A stretch of DNA of 5,728 bases, taken from CAIRNS01 sp049508565 (GTDB lineage: Bacteria; Elusimicrobiota; Endomicrobiia; Endomicrobiales; CAIRNS01). The notes beneath the pieces are model-generated. The model did not search any database, was not told the origin of the DNA, and saw only the letters and a program-made list of their open reading frames with translations. A program made the translations under genes and the position numbers. Location of the stretch: assembly GCA_049508565.1 (NCBI GenBank), contig JBELAT010000132.1, positions 1 through 5,728 on the forward strand, written 5' to 3'. This document shows, in pieces, positions 1-5,540 of the stretch. Within the stretch, counting starts at the first letter, position 1; each line of letters begins with the position of its first letter.

Positions 1-2947
1 GTCCCCGCATCGTAATCCTACGCAAGTATTTTGACGTGTGCCAGTCTTCATTTTGCGTTAATTTATTCCAAGCGTAACCAGTCTTCCAATCAGTCAAGCC
101 CAGCAGCTTTGAGTAGTAATCATATGGGTAGTAACCATATTCATAACTGTATTGAGATGTTCCAAGAGAATAACCTCCCTTCACATCGTCGTGATGGTCT
201 TTAATAAAATCACTAATGGTACTAACTCCAGCAGATTTAGATCTCAGAAAGTCCATCAAATCCATAGTTGAACTTATTGATCTTAAGCTGTTTACGACAT
301 AGCCTTTTAATGTATCTTCAGACAATGGGTTCAACGTTTCAATCTGACCGGTTCTCCATCGACTTGGTTTCAGCGCCTGCCTGGCCTCAAACTCTATTTC
401 ACTGTCAACCCCAATAATGTCATTTTGATTCATCGGTTGATTGTATATTCTTCTTAACAGCTCATTATACATGACCGTGAAATAATGGTTATATCCGTAT
501 TTACTAGCTGCATCATAGCCATTATGTGAATTAAATGGATTTGTTTCTAGATTATAAATATATGCTGCAAATTGATCTATGCCTGCTTCCTTGCGCTTTC
601 TCCAAAATTTGTCGCCAAACGACAGCATCAGGTCGGTTCCCCAATATTTCCAGTTCCAGCGGTTGTGAAGCATTATGCTGAGACGAGGAATAAAACCGGT
701 CAATGACAAAAGTTTGATCCGAGATGAGATTTTCGATTTCTCATTTAAGTTGACCTGATGATTGTCAGCAAAATCTGCCTTATTGCGCGTTTGCGGGTAT
801 TCCAACTCGCTGTTAAGGGTGATAATCAGCCGGTACAGGGAGCTGACTGAACGGAGGTACGCAGGGATCTCGGCAGAAGCGGTCTGAATCCGTTGTACAT
901 GTTTTTCTATCATTCGCTGGACGAAAGGCGGGAAACCTGCAAGCTCGTTCTTATTTACTTTCACCTTGTTCCATCGATCGCCGATCTCATCACTCAGCAC
1001 AGAAAGGATGCTACTTTGTGTTATTTCGCCGCTCTCGGCAACGTCCCAGGAAAGCCCTTCATACGGCAGCCAACCTTTACGGGCCATGAAATACGCCATC
1101 ATAACGAACGTGTAATAGGTTTCAGGCACCAGCTCGGCAAGACCGAAAGCCACCTTAATCTTCTCAATCTGCCACATGACCACTTCAGGCGCTGCCAGTG
1201 CACCGTTGCGTGCAGCAATCAGCAGTTGCTCAATAACAGCGGGTGGTGCCGTGGCGGCATTAAAAGCCTTCTGGCCTTCTGCATGGTCCAAACCCATAAT
1301 AAGCTTTCCTGCGATGTCGACCTTGATGTACTCGCCGGTCCCGAAACTGAGGATTAATTCGTTGTTTTCGGTCACCCGCAACTCGGGTCTCATATTGGAG
1401 TAAATGGTATGTGACAGTGCCTGCCGGGAGAAAACCGCCGCGTCTTTCTTGATGATATCTTGATAGAGTGCGGCAGCGTTGGCAGTATCAGCAACAACGT
1501 TCGGGGTGATAGTACGGTAGGATATTTTTTGTTCTTCAAGAAGTTTTTGTAAACCCTCTGAATGGAATCCACCGGTAACCATAACGATAACGTTATGGGA
1601 GCTGTCTTTAATGATGTTCTTAATAAAACCATTGGTTCGTTCATCGTTGACCTTGTAATAGGTGTCAAGGATAGGAAATTCAGGTTCCAGTTCTTTGAGA
1701 TAGTTGTCATAGGTGTATTGTGCCCAGATGGTTTTGAACTTATCGAACCGGGAAACGAAATACTCATAATCGTTGGCTGAGAGTTTGTTGAACAGATAAT
1801 CTTTAAACGTATCGTAGAAGTCGGCAAGAAACGATATCTCAACTTCACTGACGTCGCTTGAGAGTGCGATGCGCAGCTCTTCAATCAGGCGTTTCTCTTC
1901 TTTGATCAACAAGACCGGGTTAACGCTCTTTCTTTTGGCAAGGTAGGTGAAAAAATGGTCAAGGTCAGGATAATGTCTGGATATATCTATTTTTTGTTCT
2001 TTGACAATCTGTGCGAGCAATTCATAGAGCGTATCAGTCTTTCTGAAATTGTCGGTTTGGCTCAGTAAAGTGCTATATTCGCGATAGGGCAGAATTGATC
2101 TTAACTCCTGGACCAGGTTATGCAGTTGCCGCGTGACTTGTGGTGAGTTAAGATGAGTGTCAAGATCAAGAAACTCAAGGTACGCAGTGGTGCTCGGATA
2201 GTTCGCCATACGAATTTTAAACAGAGCGTTATACTTATCGGGATGGTCGTTAATCTGGTCTACGTACTTTTTGAGAAGCATGTAGTATTTCTGGGCTGAT
2301 ATTGCGCGGTCACGATAGTCCTTGATAAGGGTGTTGAGCTTATTGTTCTTATGGTTAAGATAGCGTGCTTTGAGCAGCGCTATATCGTCATCCATTTTTT
2401 TTGTTGTTTCTTCAAAAGATGTGTTCTGGCCAAGGATCTTGCCAAGGCGTATGATATTGTCTTTATGCAGTTTCTCGTCTTCAAGACCTTTGAGGAGATG
2501 AGCTTTGTTGGTAGTGATGGCATAATACTCGCTGCCGGTAAGACGTCCTGACTCAACGAGGGCTTTGGCGACATTTTTCTTAATATTAGCGCTGGGGAGA
2601 CTATCAAGCCAGGAGGTATCGATATCGCCATACCCTCCTTCAACATAAACACTCTTGAGGGCGTATTTCTCATCAAGCGCAGCTAGGATTTTACTGATAT
2701 TCATCTGAACTTCAGCATTGCAGTGCAGATCCTGGATGCAAATGACAGAAAGATTGCTTTTGAAATCTTTTGAAGAGGTGATACTGCCGATACCGAGGGG
2801 AATCAATAACTCAGGGGTCTGTGCCACACCGGACATCGGAGTGGCGTGAGTGTCACCAAGTGTCGCCTGAAGCACCGGCGCACAAATGAAAGAGAATACA
2901 AAACAGAGTGTTGTTATGACTGCAGTGAGTTTCCCTGAAAGACTCAT
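1..2947 (-). CDS. Large exported protein with TraB/TIKI/ChaN-like N-terminal domain, 3' end outside window
   Basis: This frame is open for 982 codons from ATG 2947 to the left edge with no stop, so the gene is partial. The start is supported by GGGAG four bases upstream (2956-2952) and by a signal peptide at residues 1-28: a charged start, a hydrophobic core LCFVFSFICAPV, and likely cleavage after LQA. Mature-protein motifs are ICIQDLHCNAEVQ (H75), VYVEGGYGD (E103) and VMVTGGFHSEG (H462). The spacing of a first His motif, a VEG strand and a second GxxH-type motif resembles the TraB/TIKI/ChaN superfamily, whose members include metal- or haem-binding proteins and proteases. A long helical, charged insert (about 170-240) lies between the motifs. 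Residues after about 500 match nothing I recognise; they include an aromatic cluster RWNWKYW (763-769) and a Tyr-rich stretch (933-945). Similar exported proteins are, from memory, common in Omnitrophota. The reading frame is certain; superfamily membership is moderate confidence; activity is unknown. Confidence 0.85.
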   Translation of the reverse strand, partial: MSLSGKLTAVITTLCFVFSFICAPVLQATLGDTHATPMSGVAQTPELLIPLGIGSITSSKDFKSNLSVICIQDLHCNAEVQMNISKILAALDEKYALKSVYVEGGYGDIDTSWLDSLPSANIKKNVAKALVESGRLTGSEYYAITTNKAHLLKGLEDEKLHKDNIIRLGKILGQNTSFEETTKKMDDDIALLKARYLNHKNNKLNTLIKDYRDRAISAQKYYMLLKKYVDQINDHPDKYNALFKIRMANYPSTTAYLEFLDLDTHLNSPQVTRQLHNLVQELRSILPYREYSTLLSQTDNFRKTDTLYELLAQIVKEQKIDISRHYPDLDHFFTYLAKRKSVNPVLLIKEEKRLIEELRIALSSDVSEVEISFLADFYDTFKDYLFNKLSANDYEYFVSRFDKFKTIWAQYTYDNYLKELEPEFPILDTYYKVNDERTNGFIKNIIKDSSHNVIVMVTGGFHSEGLQKLLEEQKISYRTITPNVVADTANAAALYQDIIKKDAAVFSRQALSHTIYSNMRPELRVTENNELILSFGTGEYIKVDIAGKLIMGLDHAEGQKAFNAATAPPAVIEQLLIAARNGALAAPEVVMWQIEKIKVAFGLAELVPETYYTFVMMAYFMARKGWLPYEGLSWDVAESGEITQSSILSVLSDEIGDRWNKVKVNKNELAGFPPFVQRMIEKHVQRIQTASAEIPAYLRSVSSLYRLIITLNSELEYPQTRNKADFADNHQVNLNEKSKISSRIKLLSLTGFIPRLSIMLHNRWNWKYWGTDLMLSFGDKFWRKRKEAGIDQFAAYIYNLETNPFNSHNGYDAASKYGYNHYFTVMYNELLRRIYNQPMNQNDIIGVDSEIEFEARQALKPSRWRTGQIETLNPLSEDTLKGYVVNSLRSISSTMDLMDFLRSKSAGVSTISDFIKDHHDDVKGGYSLGTSQYSYEYGYYPYDYYSKLLGLTDWKTGYAWNKLTQNEDWHTSKYLRRITMRG

Positions 2948-2995
2948 GATTCTCCCAAAGCGCCAACCTAATTCCCATACATCCTATACTAGTGC

Positions 2996-3025
2996 TTACA
3001 GTAACTATTATAAATAGTACTGTAA
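2996..3025 (-). promoter_or_regulatory. Probable promoter -10 box inside a 30-bp palindrome (operator candidate)
   Basis: On the minus strand a perfect TATAAT (3012-3007) lies 59 bases upstream of the long gene, which would put the transcript start near 3000. The -35 region is poor, but an AT-rich tract (3026-3060) sits upstream and could act as an UP element. The -10 box is at the centre of an imperfect palindrome: arms TTACAGT and ACTGTAA, inner arms ACTATT and AATAGT, a 3-base centre and one unpaired base. No T-tract follows on either strand, so it is unlikely to be a terminator. Overlap of the palindrome with the -10 suggests a repressor site. The palindrome is seen; the promoter and operator roles are inferred. 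Confidence 0.5.
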
Positions 3026-3257
3026 AAATAAAAAGAAGTAATAAAATATATGAAAAATCTGTGTGAAACACTGACTGCCGGGGAGGATTCCAGGGAATTT
3101 TAATTGAGGCTATGTGTATCCCGTTTAAAAAGTGGAAAAACGGCAGAAAAGAAGCATAGTCGAACAGATTTGTATCTTATTCATTATGCCATCGATATTT
3201 ATTTTCATACTATCATGCGAGAAGAGCTCACGTTCGATTAGATAACTTTCACAAAAC
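3026..3257. other. Gene-free stretch with no recognised content
   Basis: These 232 bases lie between the lipoprotein terminators and the promoter of the long gene. The part next to the promoter (3026-3060) is very AT-rich. A weak hairpin, CCGTTT (3121-3126) with AAACGG (3138-3143), has an 11-base loop and no convincing T-tract. Short open frames exist on both strands, but they lack a ribosome binding site and resemble no protein I know. I see no RNA gene or mobile element remnant. Confidence 0.5.
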
Positions 3258-3288
3258 AAAAAAACACTAACAAAGTCAGTGCTTTTTT
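3258..3288 (-). terminator. Intrinsic terminator, second of a tandem pair
   Basis: On the minus strand CACTGAC (3281-3275), loop TTT and GTTAGTG (3271-3265) form a 7-bp stem with one G-U pair. Six A residues before the stem and seven T residues after it extend the pairing and give the U-tract. On the plus strand the wobble positions become A-C mismatches, so the element works best for minus-strand transcripts from the lipoprotein gene. Confidence 0.85.
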
Positions 3289-3292
3289 GAAT

Positions 3293-3318
3293 AAAAATAG
3301 CCCAATTGGACTACTTTT
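3293..3318 (-). terminator. Intrinsic terminator, first of a tandem pair
   Basis: On the minus strand AAAAGTAGTCC (3318-3308), loop AATT and GGGCTATTTTT (3303-3293) pair over 11 bp with two G-U wobbles, ending in a T-tract. It begins 128 bases after the lipoprotein stop codon, and the second terminator follows four bases later. The wobbles become mismatches on the plus strand, so it is directional. Confidence 0.85.
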
Positions 3319-3445
3319 GGAACTTCCTGCTTTTCACAACCTATTTAGCTGGGCATCTGCCAAAATCTACATCTCCCACATGAGTACACCAACTCAACGT
3401 GCAGGAAACAATGTTCCAGTACGTCCTGTTACTTATTTATATCTC

Positions 3446-3868
3446 TCACCTGTTGTAGCTCGTCCAGAGCAACTGCTGGCCACTCGGCTGCTGAACCTGT
3501 ATCGATTCTTCCGCTGTTATAAATAGATCGAATGAGGACAATGGCGTCGTTGTTTGCAACTCACCGGAAAGGTTTTTATCAACCACCAATGCACCGACAT
3601 TCTGAGGAGCCGCTTCTTTTGAACCGCGAACCCACACAACGTACGTGCTGGCCGGCGGCGTCAACTTATCTGGTTTTGCCAGATGCTTTACTAACACGTC
3701 AATGCTCGTATTGCCGTTTGTCGTCTTGTTGATTTTCACTGTGCCTTCAGCTGAGGGGATCGTCGGACTAGCATTAAGACTTGCAACTTTTGTACCGCTA
3801 AATAAGGCACATCCGAACAACATAACCGCGATTACACACACTGCCGCCATAATTGAAATCGACTTCAT
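3446..3868 (-). CDS. Small lipoprotein with anti-sigma-K-factor C-terminal-like domain
   Basis: This is a 140-residue protein. A lipoprotein signal covers residues 1-19, with lipobox LFGC and the acylated Cys at 20, so it should be anchored to a membrane facing the periplasm or outside. A Ser/Thr/Asn-rich linker follows (21-50). The remainder forms a beta-rich domain with the pattern STYVVWVRG (74-82), VGALVVDK (91-98), FDLFITAEES (113-122) and QPSGQQLLW (127-135). That order (YVVWV, lG.l..d, fd.F.vTaE, P.G) resembles the extracellular C-terminal domain of RskA-type anti-sigma factors. There is no cytoplasmic sigma-binding part and no sigma factor gene beside it, so a regulatory role is not supported; a stand-alone sensor or structural lipoprotein is equally possible. 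The ATG has an excellent ribosome binding site (AAGGAGG, five bases upstream). The gene has its own promoter and tandem terminators, so it is probably monocistronic. Confidence 0.9.
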   Translation of the reverse strand: MKSISIMAAVCVIAVMLFGCALFSGTKVASLNASPTIPSAEGTVKINKTTNGNTSIDVLVKHLAKPDKLTPPASTYVVWVRGSKEAAPQNVGALVVDKNLSGELQTTTPLSSFDLFITAEESIQVQQPSGQQLLWTSYNR

Positions 3869-3873
3869 GATTT

Positions 3874-3880
3874 CCTCCTT
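3874..3880 (-). promoter_or_regulatory. Strong ribosome binding site of the lipoprotein gene
   Basis: The minus strand reads AAGGAGG, a full anti-Shine-Dalgarno match, five bases before ATG 3868. It is the best ribosome binding site in the window and suggests high translation of the lipoprotein. Confidence 0.9.
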
Positions 3881-3907
3881 GAAAAGTATTAAATCCTATC
3901 TAGGTTT

Positions 3908-3936
3908 ATTGTAACTAACCCTGCAAAAGACTTCAA
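3908..3936 (-). promoter_or_regulatory. Sigma70-like promoter of the lipoprotein gene
   Basis: On the minus strand TTGAAG (3936-3931, four of six consensus bases) is separated by exactly 17 bases from TACAAT (3913-3908, five of six). Transcription would start near 3901, giving a leader of about 33 bases that contains the AAGGAGG site. It lies downstream of the terminator at 4034-3997, consistent with an independent unit. It is a prediction from consensus only. Confidence 0.6.
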
Positions 3937-3996
3937 TGATAAAAAACCATAAATAACTGATGTTATTCTCCATAAAACAATGGTGATATAACAAAC

Positions 3997-4034
3997 AAAA
4001 AAACCATCTGCTTATTAGTATCAACAAATGGTTT
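3997..4034 (-). terminator. Intrinsic terminator downstream of the VOC gene
   Basis: On the minus strand AAACCATTTG (4034-4025) pairs with CAGATGGTTT (4010-4001), a 10-bp stem with one G-U pair and a 14-base loop, followed by further T residues to 3997. It lies 152 bases past the VOC stop codon. The bases between (4186-4035) contain no recognisable gene. Weaker inverted repeats sit just beyond it (AATAAC/GTTATT around 3952-3967 and CCAT/ATGG around 3970-3983), also upstream of the lipoprotein promoter. The larger loop makes this somewhat weaker than the tandem pair at 3258-3318. Confidence 0.65.
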
Positions 4035-4186
4035 AAAAAGTCGAGCATCCTGTTAAATGAATAGGTGGTGTTTGCAACAAATTTACTCAACCAAAGTGAT
4101 CCGTAACCTCCGCTTCTTTTCGCCTCACTACCTTATTTCCGTACTTCATCCCCTAATGTCTATTCACATTATGTCTCTTTTATACT

Positions 4187-4567
4187 TTACCATTGCCGTA
4201 ACTCAATGGGTAACCCGTCAGGATCCTTAATCTCAGCCCGTTTTGCTTTACCGATCGCTACCGGCCCCCAGGTAATGGCTACACCCTTTTCTTTAAGATA
4301 ATTGACCGTGGCATCCATATCTTCGACTTCAATAGCTATGGCCCTATACCCGACTTCCCACTCTTTCTGAGATGCTGTTGCAGGATTGTCTACAGAAATA
4401 ATCTCTATAACACTCCCGCCCAATTCCAGGTACGCGATCTCTTTCATAGGCGCCCGGGGCACGGCATACCGCTCCCGGACCTTAAATCCCAAAATAGAAA
4501 CATAGAACTCGATCGTCTTGTTAATATCTGTGGGTATTATTTCAACGTGATCTATTTTCTTAAACAT
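4187..4567 (-). CDS. VOC-superfamily (glyoxalase-fold) protein
   Basis: This is a 126-residue protein with the two beta-alpha-beta-beta-beta modules of the vicinal oxygen chelate fold. Module 1 begins IDHVEI (H7), then DINKTIEFYVSILGFKV (14-30), and ends LELGGSVIEII (E55). Module 2 begins GYRAIAIEVEDMD (73-85), then YLKEKGV (90-96), and ends IKDPDGLPIELRQW (113-126, E122). The family includes glyoxalase I, methylmalonyl-CoA epimerase, extradiol dioxygenases and antibiotic-binding proteins, so the substrate cannot be told. Three metal-ligand positions are filled (H7, E55, E122), but the module 2 position usually held by His is Ala76. The protein has no signal peptide and should be cytosolic. 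The ATG is preceded by a G-run (4575-4571) that is only a fair ribosome binding site. No clear promoter is seen; the 5' flank is dominated by the hairpin at 4692-4617. Confidence 0.93.
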   Translation of the reverse strand: MFKKIDHVEIIPTDINKTIEFYVSILGFKVRERYAVPRAPMKEIAYLELGGSVIEIISVDNPATASQKEWEVGYRAIAIEVEDMDATVNYLKEKGVAITWGPVAIGKAKRAEIKDPDGLPIELRQW

Positions 4568-4616
4568 ATGCCCCCACTTTCCCTAACTTTTTGACAAAAA
4601 AGCATGCACCGCTGAC

Positions 4617-4692
4617 AAAAAAAAGGAGTGCAACCATAGTAACCTTAGCAACACGAGTTGCTTTAAATACGGTTAACACTATGTCCACTCCT
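4617..4692 (-). terminator. Long segmented hairpin with T-tract between RhuM remnant and VOC gene
   Basis: On the minus strand the element folds as four stacked helices: AGGAGTG/CACTCCT (4692-4686 with 4630-4624), CATAGT/ACTATG (4683-4678 with 4640-4635), AACC/GGTT (4674-4671 with 4644-4641) and AGCAAC/GTTGCT (4662-4657 with 4652-4647). These are closed by the loop TCGT (4656-4653). All 23 pairs are Watson-Crick. Seven T residues follow the last stem base, and the plus strand has no such tract. It is therefore a minus-strand terminator, a leader attenuator for the VOC gene 50 bases downstream, or a small structured RNA. It is larger and more branched than an ordinary terminator. A TATAGT (4700-4695) directly upstream could start a transcript at its first base, but no good -35 is visible. 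Confidence 0.75.
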
Positions 4693-4699
4693 CAACTAT

Positions 4700-4966
4700 A
4701 GTATCGCTGACCCTGTGGACTATTTCAATGACCACAATTATCTAACGACTGACATTTTTCTCAAAATGCCCATGTACGTCGGAATTTCCGACATACTGAA
4801 TCTTTCTCCTATTGACCGTCATTAAAAATCCCTGTCAAATGCTCCGTAATGGTCACGTGACCTTTGTTGAACAGCTGTGACATATACTTTGTGTCAGCCA
4901 TACGGTTTCTTGATCAATTTTGACATCAGCCCTCGTTTTCCCGTTCTTTGACTTGTATATGACCAT
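4700..4966 (-). pseudogene. Degraded RhuM-family (virulence RhuM) gene, N-terminal part only
   Basis: From ATG 4966 the minus strand reads MVIYKSKNGKTR, then VKIDQETVWLTQ, the start of RhuM proteins, whose hallmark is an ETVWLTQ-type block followed by M..LF. After CAA (Q) the frame shifts: five bases (AGTAT) stand where six are expected. The next frame then reads MSQLFNKGHVTITEH, LTGIFNDGQ, a TAG stop (4811-4809), and EKDSVCRKFRRT, all in RhuM order. A TGA follows at 4763-4761, then weaker traces SLD and NSPQGQRY, and similarity ends near 4700. The remnant covers roughly the first 100 residues of a family usually over 300 long. RhuM proteins are of unknown biochemical function and are often carried on genomic islands or near restriction systems. 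The one-base deletion, two in-frame stops and missing 3' part make it non-functional. Family identification is from memory of its conserved blocks. Confidence 0.85.
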
Positions 4967-5027
4967 CTTTAACTTTTCCTCGGGGTGTTGCGATAGTTCT
5001 TTTTATGGGCCTTCCTTAATAGTGCGA

Positions 5028-5540
5028 TTACATTTCATTCGATCGATCTGTAACGTTTACATCCATAGAGTTTTCAGGTAACTCTTTTTTAATTTTCTTC
5101 TTTTCTTCAACAACTTCTGCGTCGACTACCTTGCCTCGCCGGGGGCTGGACGCGGGCGGCGGCGGGTGTACACCGAATCGCACCTTGAAGGTTGTGGAAC
5201 TGGCGCCGGCAATACGATTAAGAAATAAATTGAGTATGCTCATAAGCAACGCACCCCAGAACGCGCACCAGAACCCTCCCACGATAAAACCGGGTACCAG
5301 CTTTGAAACCAAATAAAACAAGAAAGCATTGATGAAAAAAGTGAAAATGCCGAGCGAAAGGATTGTTATCGGCAGAGTCACCATTAATATAAGTGGCCTG
5401 AGGAACGCATTCAAAAGCCCCCAGACAAGCGCCGCGACAAACAGCGAGCGCCAATCACTTACTGTGATGCCGGGAATGAGGCTTGCAACCAGCATCAAAG
5501 CGATACTATTGATAAACCAGCGAATAAAGAACTTTTTCAT
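5028..5540 (-). CDS. Phage holin family 4 / YvlD-like four-helix membrane protein
   Basis: This is a 170-residue protein. Residues 1-120 match the small integral membrane family named for phage holin 4 superfamily IV and Bacillus YvlD (Pfam Phage_holin_4_2). Four hydrophobic helices lie at about 5-24, 31-47, 51-82 (with the LSLGIFTFFINAF motif) and 84-108. The family signature NAFLRPL (44-50), a VTLPITIL segment (54-61) and PGFIVGGF (83-90) are present. The name reflects similarity only: these proteins occur in most bacterial chromosomes and lysis activity is not established for them. The tail (121-170) is unusual, with a proline run HPPPP (125-129), a basic SPRRGK (132-137), VVDAEVVEE (138-146), a Lys-rich KKKIKKE (147-153) and a polar end. 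It is probably cytosolic. The ATG is preceded by an AAAGG site about ten bases upstream. No phage genes are nearby, and I see no convincing terminator after the stop. Confidence 0.92.
   Translation of the reverse strand: MKKFFIRWFINSIALMLVASLIPGITVSDWRSLFVAALVWGLLNAFLRPLILMVTLPITILSLGIFTFFINAFLFYLVSKLVPGFIVGGFWCAFWGALLMSILNLFLNRIAGASSTTFKVRFGVHPPPPASSPRRGKVVDAEVVEEKKKIKKELPENSMDVNVTDRSNEM

Noticed and set aside
1390..1884. Long minus-strand frame of 164 codons inside the long gene.
   Set aside because: It is a different frame within the 982-codon gene, has low-complexity Ser/Pro/Thr composition typical of shadow frames, and would disrupt nothing if absent.
2853..3071. Minus-strand hydrophobic open frame spanning the start of the long gene.
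   Set aside because: It overlaps the signal-peptide region of the long gene in another frame, crosses the putative promoter, and has no family resemblance.
3107..3240. Plus-strand frame of about 44 codons in the gene-free stretch.
   Set aside because: Only a TTG start, no ribosome binding site and no recognisable motif.
3287..3526. Plus-strand frame overlapping the 3' end of the lipoprotein gene.
   Set aside because: It crosses a terminator and lies antisense to a well-supported gene; no ribosome binding site.
3896..4090. Minus-strand 64-residue frame rich in hydrophobic residues.
   Set aside because: It starts with TTG without a ribosome binding site and runs through the terminator at 3997-4034 and the lipoprotein promoter.
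4624..4692. Integron attC-like recombination site, because of the asymmetric imperfect palindrome.
   Set aside because: The core motifs GTTRRRY and RYYYAAC are not found at the right places, and a T-tract at one end fits a terminator better.
4778..4792. Palindrome GTCGGAATTTCCGAC as a regulatory site.
   Set aside because: It encodes the CRKFR block of the RhuM remnant on the minus strand; no gene start is suitably placed.
4851..4862. Perfect 12-bp palindrome GGTCACGTGACC as an operator.
   Set aside because: It lies inside the RhuM remnant, where the minus strand reads codons for the G-H-V-T part of a conserved block, so coding ancestry explains it.
4592..4963. Eleven TGAC words, several spaced by 21 or 63 bases, as a helically phased array of binding sites.
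   Set aside because: Spacing is exact for only part of the set and breaks after 4813. Most copies fall in the decayed coding sequence, where multiples of three are expected. A shuffled-sequence test would be needed to revive it.
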